DNA of 64,000 nt from Zarea fungicola (Eukaryota > Ascomycota > Sordariomycetes > Hypocreales > Cordycipitaceae), in NCBI GenBank assembly GCA_900169235.1, contig FWCC01000173.1, forward strand, positions 1 through 64,000, read 5' to 3'. Position numbers and translations under genes: made by a program. Of this stretch, positions 45,169 to 54,041 are shown one piece after another. The notes below the pieces were generated by a model. It searched no databases. It was not told the DNA's origin and saw nothing but the letters and a program-made list of their open reading frames with translations. The stretch's first letter is position 1. Every line of letters starts with the position of its first letter.

Positions 45169-46509
45169 CTATGCAATATTTTTCGCATGTGGCGTCGTCG
45201 ACAAGAAGGAAAAAACACTAGCTATCCACTTGCAAACCTCAGCCAAGATTATTGACCAAATATTGATATTTGAAAACTGCATCATGGCCAAGGAATGCCT
45301 CAGTCCCGGCTCTCCAGAAGGGAATACTGAATGCAACTTGGACTCGAGTGCTGGATCGGGTTTATACTTGTGGTTGAACAGAGCCTTATTTCTAGGAGGT
45401 AGTCTATCCAGAACCCATCGACTTGCAGCTCGTCGTCGCGTTTGAAGCTTCTCAGAAAAACCAAAGCTCTCCACATTTGCTGTCAGCATTTCCTCTCCTA
45501 GGCTCAGATATCCTACACCCATGGTATTCAGCAGTGATAGCGCGCCGAAAATCAGCAAGTCTGGAGTGGTTTTGTGAGAACCGGGCGCGTTCACAAACGG
45601 ATCAACATGGTAGCCACCAGATGCCAATCTTCGAAGAGCGGCCACTCCATTTACAGTACCGCTTTCGTCAACAGTATAAATGAAGAGGCCCAACTGCGGA
45701 AAGGCCATTATGTCGTATGTAGCAGAATGGAGCTGGCGCACACCAGATGTATTACGTTTGTGCCTCCACGCATCATAGACACCGGTGAGCTCCCTTTCAA
45801 GACCATAGTTTCTTCCATTGTTGGGCATGTATGCCCTCAGTGACATTCTTCCTTTTTTCGGATGAAGTAGCCAGCGATTTTGAACCAACATGCGTGTGCC
45901 ACTCTTGCCAGCCTTGCAATGAATGACTGGGTTAGTGAGCGGGTTCAGGACGAGTTCACGAGCGGCGCACAGACTCGGCCAGTTTCGCTCTCGCGACTGC
46001 CGCACAAACTCATCGCCAACGGCTTGGATAATAATATCCCAGCCCTGCTTTCGACGGTAGAGTGCGAATTCGTCAATGATGCTCATGTACAAGTCGGGTG
46101 TACACAGAGGGTCGCCCAGGACAATGGCGACTTTGGCGTTGACTCTGAAGCATAGCGCTGCGTTGCCGTCGCAGCCTACGAAGAAGTTGGCGCCCTTGTC
46201 CTTGATGAACATGTGTGACGTGCGGCCGTATTTTTCCACGAGGGCATCAACAGCCCTTGTTTGAGAGAAACTGTCCAAGGTAATGTGTTGGCTCCTGAGA
46301 GAGCCATTGCTAAACCCTGCATACGGAGCAGGTGAATATTGAGGCAAGTTTGCAACATCTGTCGGTGCAGTCGATTCTTTTCCATCAGCTAAGCTTGGTG
46401 TCTGGGGGCCACAGCATGGAATTAGTTGAGGGTGCAGCTGCTTAAGCAACTCACGGCCCACAGTTTGGTAGACTGTCGAGTTTGTTGTATCGCCCGCACT
46501 TGTCGGCAT
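45169..46509 (-). CDS. Free-standing DUF2156 protein, aminoacyl-tRNA transferase fold
   Basis: A single exon of 446 residues from ATG 46509. Residues about 85-390 match the double GNAT-like DUF2156 domain (LPG-synthase C-terminal domain): YGRTSHMFIKDKGANFFVGCDG, AIVLGDPLC, FALYRRKQGWDIIIQAVGDEF, then the second half LFIYTVDESGTVNGVAALRR, LLIFGALSLLNTMGVGYLSLGE and SFGFSEKLQ. DUF2156 domains move an amino acid from aminoacyl-tRNA to a lipid. In bacteria the acceptor is phosphatidylglycerol (MprF); in fungi, DUF2156 enzymes attach aspartate (ErdS) or glycine (ErgS) to the 3-hydroxyl of ergosterol. This protein lacks a fused tRNA synthetase, as in ErgS, and ends with a hydrophobic helix (about 412-433). 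Within the P450 cluster it may aminoacylate the product. Amino acid and acceptor are unknown. Confidence 0.88.
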   Translation of the reverse strand: MPTSAGDTTNSTVYQTVGRELLKQLHPQLIPCCGPQTPSLADGKESTAPTDVANLPQYSPAPYAGFSNGSLRSQHITLDSFSQTRAVDALVEKYGRTSHMFIKDKGANFFVGCDGNAALCFRVNAKVAIVLGDPLCTPDLYMSIIDEFALYRRKQGWDIIIQAVGDEFVRQSRERNWPSLCAARELVLNPLTNPVIHCKAGKSGTRMLVQNRWLLHPKKGRMSLRAYMPNNGRNYGLERELTGVYDAWRHKRNTSGVRQLHSATYDIMAFPQLGLFIYTVDESGTVNGVAALRRLASGGYHVDPFVNAPGSHKTTPDLLIFGALSLLNTMGVGYLSLGEEMLTANVESFGFSEKLQTRRRAASRWVLDRLPPRNKALFNHKYKPDPALESKLHSVFPSGEPGLRHSLAMMQFSNINIWSIILAEVCKWIASVFSFLSTTPHAKNIA

Positions 46510-48267
46510 GGTGTCTTGTCCTGTCTGTATCGGGTTTCTCTGGTAGAGCTGAATTTGTTGGCAGGGACAGACTAAATCTTGCTCAGTTGCCTCAGGGCAG
46601 TGAAATTGCAGATAAGCAACATCCCGGTCAAGCAGTCAATCAAATGCCGACTTGCTAATTGTGTGCTAAGCATAAATGGTACTGTATGATAGTAGCACGC
46701 CAGACAAGGCTGTACCGAGTCATGTTGATACAAGTAAGCCACTGTCAAATCAAAACAGGAGCACCAAATGCCAAATGCCGCGCCTCCGTTTACTTTATCA
46801 TATTATTAGGCTTGCTCCACAACAGGTTTCCCAAGGTTGGTGTATGTATTTTAATGTCAAGCAGATATAGGATCTAGCCTTGGTTGTGGCTGGCCACTTT
46901 TTGGCGCAAAAGTTAAAATAGGCAAATATAGCGCTTCTACCAGTATTAACCTTATCAGGCTTGCTCCATAACAAGTTCCTTTTTAACCATCAAGGTAGTA
47001 GGGTATTTGTAAGCTAGAGCCACATATCCACATACGCCCCTGGTGTGATGCGAAAATCGCTTTGAACTCTATAGATGGATACTTTGCTGTAGTTAGGCTC
47101 TGTTGGTTTCCGTTGTTACCGGGCAGTACCGCACCCCGCAACACGAATCATAGTACTAGTAGATGTCAGCATGTGGTTTTTGTCTGGAGCAGCTGCGTAC
47201 GGCTAATTCGGAACCAGTGCAACACGCAATTTGCATACCTAGTAAATCGTACCGAGTGTAGACCGGGTGTTATTTTATTACCCCTTAATCAGTCAGCATC
47301 AAATGATGAACGAGCGTCTAACAGCCTCAAAAAGATACTAATATGATTGTCATGCTGCTTCGTAGTCGCACATCAGAACCCTAGTCGTCATTTCGCCGCT
47401 TATTCTCACACCCCTCTGTACAGGGAGCCCTGAGGGTTAACCCCCACAGCCCCTGAATAATTGGAAAACACCCTTCTTCCTCATCAAGCGGGAACCAAAA
47501 AACATGGCCGCTTCTTACACTGTAGACGGTCTTAACAGTAGCCGCCTTTTTTGGTTAGGGCTTGCTCATATACCGACTGTACCGACAGAACCCTAGTAAA
47601 GTTGAAAAAAATATTACTTCGTTGTTTAGCTATTTAAAGCGGAGCAGTCTATAGGCAGTTGCAAAGGCTTATCACTTGGTAACTTTTGTACAGGGTCATG
47701 GAGGGTTCCCTTGGTTTTGAAATAAGTGCTGATATAGCAGTAAGAAAACACTAAAGGTAACTAACGTTTTGTTTTGGTATGGGTGCGAAGTCAACGGTTA
47801 ATGTCATTGGTCAAGGCAAGATATGGTAGATTTGTATGTAAAATCTTCTTTAAATGGAGAATAATGGCAATTGTAAGTTTCTTTCTTTTTCTTTTTTACG
47901 TTATCAGTGCCTGAAGGTACGTTTGGCGGGCATAAACACCGCAAAGATAGGAAACTTCAATCCAAATGTGTGGAGATGTCTCCGGCTTTGCAGGTCGGCA
48001 TGTTGTCTCATGTAGTAGTACAATGTCACTTGAAGTATGCGTTACACAGAAGATAAACAGGTCATGTTGAAAAAAAGAAATAAGAGTCCTGGCATCCGTG
48101 TATATGATGGGATATGTAGTAGTAGTCATCCAGACACTAAACTAAATTGCACCCATTGGCAAGAATGAACGCGTAAAGATAAAATTCAAGCTTTTTCTAT
48201 TAAAAGCACGGCAGCTAATTTTATTTTATGGTCTTCAGGTTTCTCTCTGTGCAGCATAGGCTGCACT
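46510..48267. other. 1.76 kb intergenic with short repeated motifs
   Basis: No supported gene. AGGCTTGCTCCANAACA-like copies occur at 46808-46824 and 46957-46973, with a weaker one near 47557. A second copy of the block seen upstream of P450 B lies at about 47408-47460 (CCCACAGCCCCTGAATAA at 47443-47460). The left end is the promoter of the DUF2156 gene. Confidence 0.55.
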
Positions 48268-49818
48268 TCATGCCCTGGGCACTAACTGAACAAACATATC
48301 GTCTCCCTCCACTACATGCATGATTCCCAGAAGCGGCGCAGCCTTGAATGGTCGAGGAGATGCTTGCTGGGCGCCGGGTTGAGCCTTGATGTCAAACCGA
48401 TCCAGTAAGCAGGCCACCACTGTTGCCATTTCAATAAAGGCAAGATTTCGCCCTGAGCAATAAGACACGCCACCACCAAAGGGGCGGTAATTTGCCTCCT
48501 TGGACAGTCGGGGGTTCCGTAAAAAGCGATCGGACACGAACAGGTCAGCATCTAAGCCCCAGACAGTCTTGTCCCTGTGCAATGTCGACGTGGCCACCAA
48601 AAGTGATGCACCCCGGCGCAGCGTCTTGCCCGCAAAGACGGTATCCTCTTGAACATGGCGGCCGGACGTATGCGGCCCGCCGTAGAAACGCAGAACCTCT
48701 TGCCACAAGGCCGCAAGGTTGGGCAGCCTGTCTTTTATGCTACCCAAATCACTAAAATTGCTATGCACGTAGCTTGCTGTCTCCTCACGGACCTTGGCAG
48801 CAAGATCAGGCTCCTGAGCAAGATGTACCAGTATCCAGAAACAGGCGGCATGGATATTATTGTTTGAAGCCAAAAGCCAGGCAAGATGATAAACAGCAAT
48901 GTCTGGTTGACTAAGACCGAGGTCGCGGCTTGTCTGTTCTAGTTCTTTAATCAAGGGGGAGACATACTGTCGAGATTCCGCTGGAATATCCATGTAGCGG
49001 TTAAAGTAGTCGAGAACTTTGTCTCGTAGGTTATAAACCTCGGGCTCCAGCACGCGTGGCATACGCAAAAGAAGATTGTGGAAGCACCTGTCTAGGGTGC
49101 TCGTGGTAGAAACAAGGTCTGGAGCGATTTGTAATAGATCCTGGCCCCAGAACCCGGTGATGTTTGCTCGGAGGATGACTTCCTCGCAAAGTATGTACAA
49201 CGAAACGATTTTCCCGTTACCGTTGATCACGGAGGACCTGACGCACTCTTGCGGCAGAGTCTCGTTGTGAAGTGTGCTGGATATGAATTGCACTATTGGC
49301 CTGGCAATTTGGTCAAGCGTGGCAGTCGAGTGAAGGTTGCGGTGGTGGACGTCGACGATCAAGTCAACATTGCGTTGGTCGCGTCCCTTTGCACACTCGC
49401 TCACCGATTCTCTCATGAGAGCGCAGCCAGCAGCAGACATGCCAAATTGCTTGAGAGTATCAAGCTGAAAAGCAGTAAAGTTCAAGGCAGTGGTATTCCG
49501 GTAAAAGTACTTGGTCGCCTCTGCGGATGTGATGATGTATAACTTCTGACCCGCGATCTGCACGCCAAAGAGTTCGCCTTTACCAAAATAGGACTCGGCC
49601 TTTTTGACGAGAGTCCCTGCATCCTTAACAAAACTGCGAAGATGGCCAACAAATGGTATCAAATATGGGTAGATGGGAGGTTCGTGTTTGTAGAGTTGCG
49701 GGCGGAGGAAGAAAGACCAAAGATACCAGACAATCCACAGAGCAGTTGACCACACTGACAGAGACAGGATTGGGTTGCCAAAGTCTCCGAAGAGCGAGGC
49801 GAGGATGTCTGCTATCAT
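48268..49818 (-). CDS. Cytochrome P450 D (CYP7/CYP8-like, divergent I-helix)
   Basis: A single exon of 516 residues from ATG 49818, unlike the three-exon P450 genes A and C. The anchor spans about residues 17-37 and is followed by HEPPIYPYLIPFVGHL. The heme loop is YRPFGGGVSYCSGRNLA, Cys near 454, with Ser replacing the usual Pro after the Cys. ExxR is WQEVLR. The I-helix YHLAWLLASNNNIHAACFWILVHLAQ keeps the Asn and Trp of the CYP7/CYP8 pattern but not the Pro. Predicted to be ER-bound and to act on a lipid. It is flanked by long non-coding stretches of 1.8 and 1.2 kb, yet lies between cluster genes, so membership is likely. Exact reaction unknown. Confidence 0.88.
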   Translation of the reverse strand: MIADILASLFGDFGNPILSLSVWSTALWIVWYLWSFFLRPQLYKHEPPIYPYLIPFVGHLRSFVKDAGTLVKKAESYFGKGELFGVQIAGQKLYIITSAEATKYFYRNTTALNFTAFQLDTLKQFGMSAAGCALMRESVSECAKGRDQRNVDLIVDVHHRNLHSTATLDQIARPIVQFISSTLHNETLPQECVRSSVINGNGKIVSLYILCEEVILRANITGFWGQDLLQIAPDLVSTTSTLDRCFHNLLLRMPRVLEPEVYNLRDKVLDYFNRYMDIPAESRQYVSPLIKELEQTSRDLGLSQPDIAVYHLAWLLASNNNIHAACFWILVHLAQEPDLAAKVREETASYVHSNFSDLGSIKDRLPNLAALWQEVLRFYGGPHTSGRHVQEDTVFAGKTLRRGASLLVATSTLHRDKTVWGLDADLFVSDRFLRNPRLSKEANYRPFGGGVSYCSGRNLAFIEMATVVACLLDRFDIKAQPGAQQASPRPFKAAPLLGIMHVVEGDDMFVQLVPRA

Positions 49819-51052
49819 TCGGAAACAAGTATGTGCCGTAGGTAGTAGCTGAAATCAAGGGTAAGTAGCAGGCTATGGGAAGCAACTTCCCAGTCCGTTA
49901 GCTTTGCCGAGTTGGAGGTAGACGGCAGAATAAAGTCAAACTGGCTAGTTCTTGTACAAATATGTTCACGTCTGTCAACCTTTCTACGAAACAATTCTCA
50001 GCCCACCCCTGTAGATAGTAGTATGGGATGACTGAACTAAATTTAGATTTCCTAGGATAATTACAAGTGGTCCTTCCAAGCATAAACTCTCAACATCTTT
50101 GCCCGACACTCAGCATCGGGATGGTTGACCAGATCAAGCTATGCATACAGGCAAGATAAAACCGTAGAGTAGCACATGGTCATCAACTCCACCACCCACA
50201 CTCAAGTGGAAACTGCATCAGAAGCGTGTTACTCGATTGGGATGTTAAGCCTAAAAATCGAATGACTGTCGCAAGACCATGTTAGTGGATTACTTAGACA
50301 AACTTCCGGGGTGGGGGAGGAATAGCGCTTATGGCTTGTAGCTGGCTGGAAGTTGCAACAAGCTGAGCCGCCGCCCATAACGGTTTTATGGATACCCTGC
50401 CTTGTCGTGTACCTGAGAAACAGACGTTTGATATCTCAGGCTCTGATAACAAGTGTCTTCTTTGTATTTGTTGGAAAAAGGCGTGGTGGCGCATTCTTAT
50501 GGCGCTTTGGCGCAATTCCATAATATGCTTGGACCGGAAGAGCTTTGAATATTGCCAAATGCCCTTTATTGGGCCCGTTTTGCAGCGAAATCGGCTTCTT
50601 TTAAATCATACGTTTGCTGGGAGCGTCTAGATTGTCTAATTCGTAAAGTACAATTGAGTATAACTAATACACTGCTATTATACAGTATACAGTATACAGA
50701 ATACAGAATAATATAAAGTATTTCTTCTATAGAATACGCATTGCGTTATTTTATTTTTTTTATATAACTTCTCGTTACCCGCCTCAAAGCACGCCGTTGA
50801 ACTTTGAGCATTCATATACATGTACCCATTTGCTGGATTATTCTTATAAGCGCTGTATTGAGTGCTGTGGCAGTGAGAAGTGGGGGCGTAGAAAATGCAC
50901 CCCCTCCATCTTCTCCATCAACACAACTTACTCATGAACACTGAAGGCCACGCCGACGGGTCGGGCGGTTTCTCGGTTCGGCAAAGCCATGCATCCACAG
51001 TGGACGCTCCTAAATTTTGTCATTAAATTGCCCTGTTGAGGAAGGCCGTACG
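49819..51052. other. 1.2 kb divergent intergenic, P450 D / acyltransferase
   Basis: Presumed promoter for both neighbours. A short tandem run of TATACAG/AATACAG units lies at about 50674-50712 in an A+T-rich part (50640-50770). No gene is supported. Confidence 0.5.
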
Positions 51053-52318
51053 ATGAATAATCTTGGACTTGTAGAATTCGTACCCCAAGCAGCATTGTCC
51101 CTAGCAGACACCATGACAGTCACGAAGTATTTCCCACTACCCTACATTGGCATCATAGCGACTGTCGTGCTTCTTCGCCAAGCGTCCAGGTCAAATGTCT
51201 ATCCCATTTTCAGATTTCTGCCTCCCATCATTTCTGCAATATTTGTCACCCAGACGTCGCACCTGGCCAGTTCCAACTCAGCATGGAACATGTACATTGA
51301 CTCCGCCTTTGGTGTCCAACTCGTGTTGGAGTTTTTTCATTATTGTCGCCTTACACACTGCTCTGGTATACCATATCTTGATCCTCTGTCTCTGAGGGGA
51401 GCCTTTGACCTCATAATCAATAGACGCAGGATTGGCACAAAACATCAAGTTCGCAACACTCCTCACTTTGACCCCAATAATCCAACTTACGTGCCGTCAC
51501 GAACTAAGTTTCTGCTCACACGGCTCCTACGGATTGCAATATTTTATGTCATCATAGACTTCGCCACGAGCCAGGTACTAGTAGATCCTGCAAAGACCTT
51601 TAGCGCCGACAAGGTATTCTTTTTCGACCGAGTATGGCGCGGAGAGGTCTCTTGGCTCGATGCTGTTATCAGGATTGGCCAGATGGCAGGTGCCTGGATC
51701 ATCGGATATTGGATTCAGTCAATGGGACATGACATCTTCTCCGTGCTACTGGTTAGTTCTGGACTATATCAAGTTAAGGATTGTCCCCCTAGATTCGGCA
51801 ACTTTTGGAGGTCCTATACAGTTCGGGCATTCTGGGGGTGAGTGACTTCGCTGCTTCCCAATGTACTTCAACCACGGCGCTAACACAACTGAAGCGAATG
51901 CTGGCATCAGGATTTCCGATGGCTGTTGCACCAGACAACGTCCTTCCTCGTACTCAATGTTCTGCAAATACCAAAAGAACAGAAGCTTCTCATGAAGATT
52001 AGCTCACTGTATATTGCCTTCTTACTCTCCGGCCTGATCCATCTCCACGCCGATGCGATTAGTGGCATTCCATACGCCGAGAGCGGCGCAGTTACGGCGA
52101 CATCAATGCAGGCTGTTGCTGTTCTGGCTGAGGAGATGGTACAGAGAGCCTGGCGGATAAGTTCTGGCCCTTCTCGCCGTTGGCATCGCGTTGTAGGCTT
52201 CGTCTGGACCGTAGTTTTCCTGCTCTGGTCAGCAGGGTACGCGCAGTTTCCGCTGATGAGAAGGGAGCAGGACTTTGCGCTCCCTGTGAGATTTTTTAAG
52301 AAAGATACGCCTGCATGA
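51053..52318 (+). CDS. Wax-synthase/TRI7-type membrane O-acyltransferase (MBOAT-like)
   Basis: Two exons (51053-51837 and 51895-52318; GTGAGT donor, GAAG acceptor) give about 402 residues. Start: ATG at 51053, because the frame upstream has no ATG. Several membrane spans lie at about 35-55, 160-180 and 225-250. The motif PPRFGNFWRSYTVRAFWG-ECWHQDFRW forms across the intron and carries the W-H pair of the wax-synthase domain. A second conserved His lies in LLSGLIHLHADAISG. Family members transfer acyl groups, usually acetyl from acetyl-CoA, to hydroxyls of terpenoids and sterols, as in several fungal clusters, at the ER membrane. Here it likely esterifies a hydroxyl made by a cluster P450. Acyl donor and acceptor are not shown. 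Confidence 0.88.
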
Positions 52319-52724
52319 CGCTACCTTTGACAAGCATACTTTTTCACGACGTATAGTGATGATGCGATAGTCTTGTTAATCTGTGGGCAGAAGTATCAGT
52401 CAATCTGGCATACACGTCTTGTTTAGATTTATTTATGTAATAGCTACGCCTAAAACAACAAAACGACTGCATGGAATCTTTGAGCTCTACGCACTCTACT
52501 CACTTTAGGAAGAAGCCAGTGGTGATGCGAGACGAGACAGAGCAAGATCAAAATGACACACAGGAGTACTAAAGGCTACCTGCATATTCCAACGGCAATA
52601 TGATAGCTATTCATTACAGTTCAGCTTGAGGCAGAGTTTATTTCTTTGAAATTTAAAACACACTTATACACTAACTAATAAACCTTGACACAGTCCGTTC
52701 GGTAGCCTCCCAAAAAAACTAAAC
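52319..52724. other. Convergent intergenic, acyltransferase / DUF7704
   Basis: 406 bp between two stops facing each other; no gene seen. Presumed 3' flanks of both genes. Confidence 0.5.
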
Positions 52725-53266
52725 TTACTCGCTCTTAGACGCAGACCTTTTTTGCTGAACCACCGCTCTTGGGTGACCCCAAAGACCAATAAGGTACGAT
52801 CCACGCAAAAAAAAGTAGCACACAGATATTCCCACATTGCCCCAAGTCAAGGGATTCCAGTTCCACACATCCACAAACTTGTCGTATCCCAGTGCTCGGT
52901 AGCAGACAAAGACGTGACCAAAGTCGCACAGCATAACGGAGAATAGATAGCTACGAACAACTGCTTGCTCGGTGGTTACGTGGATAATCCCTACGGCCAA
53001 GAACATCAAGAGCACATAAGTGTTGCCCAGCTGATGAGCCACAAGAGTCTGACTCGGGCTGAGAGCCTCTGGGATGGCTGTGGGGCCAAGCTGCTGCGAG
53101 ATAAAGTCCTCAGTGTAGAGGAACGCATACAGCGCGCCCGCAAGTCTTGATTTCAGAAGTATTAGAATGGTCGTGGATATCTTTGGGTAAGAGGGAGTGG
53201 GTACATGGAGAGTGGTTCAAAGACGCCGAACACGAAGTTCAGGAAAGGTGGCAAGGTACCCGTCAT
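52725..53266 (-). CDS. DUF7704-like small four-span membrane protein
   Basis: Two exons (53205-53266 and 52725-53145) give about 160 residues. The first exon encodes MTGTLPPFLNFVFGVFEPLS and splices at GTACCC to ILAGALYAFLYTEDFISQQL. Four hydrophobic segments follow the pattern of fungal DUF7704 proteins: the N-terminal FVFGVFEPLSILAGALYAF, then TYVLLMFLAVGIIHVTTE, YLFSVMLCDFGHVFVCY and WGNVGISVCYFFLRGSYLIGL. The motif D-x-x-H in the third segment and the conserved Trp residues are typical of the family. No biochemical role is established to my knowledge. The family's shape resembles small integral membrane proteins in fungal terpenoid clusters, but I do not claim cyclase activity. The start ATG at 53266 gives a good family-like N-terminus. 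Confidence 0.75.
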
Positions 53267-54041
53267 GATGAAAAGTAGTTAGGCGATATTACGTCTGTGC
53301 TCCTGCGGAAAGGAAAGAGTGAAAATAATAAAACAAGGATGCTTAAACAGTTGACGATAATAATCAACTGCTTGCGTGCTGCAAGGTGGTCAAGGGGCTG
53401 GAAGTCCGAAAAACAAGGTAAGCTGCAATCATTCCAAAACGGCCCCTTTTCGCAGATGTGGCCTTTCTTTGTAGACTTACCGATGTTGAGTAAATTTTCC
53501 GTCATTACGACTATTGCCACACCATGTATGCATTTGGTACTATCTACAACGTTGCCCCTGTCGGTGAAATCCTTCTTGATAAAGCAGGACCTGACTAGTT
53601 ACTTCGCCAACAGATCATTTGTAAGCGGCTCCAAATCCGTTCCGAGACCTGGCCAAGGCTAGGTCGGCCCACCGTCAAGGCTTGCGCGCTAGGCACCTGG
53701 TCTGCCGAGTTTGGTCGAAGCACACACCGTAAGCACAAGCCACGCATGAACGAGACCAAGAGCTTCGTTTACTTGCATATGACCAGCTTGCCACCGGTGT
53801 TCCCGATCCCCAAGTGCAAGCATGTCTAACCTGCTGAGACTCGGTGAACCAGCAGGCCCAATCTCCATTACTTACTAACCTTCATCTTCCCTACGCCATC
53901 GTCACAGTTTGACGCACAGAGAATTCCCCTGACTTGACACTGGAAACAGCAAGTACTGCACGCGTGGACCTGGGTTGCTGAACCATGGAAGTGATATCGT
54001 GCAGACTTTTTTAAAACTTCAAACAACACTTGCACGGAATC
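53267..54041. promoter_or_regulatory. Divergent intergenic, DUF7704 / ABC transporter 1
   Basis: 775 bp serving two divergent genes. A frame at 53297-53662 has no motif and is not accepted. No specific site claimed. Confidence 0.4.

Noticed and set aside
53297..53662. 121-residue frame between DUF7704 and exporter 1
   Set aside because: No motif; lies in a divergent promoter region and overlaps another meaningless minus-strand frame.
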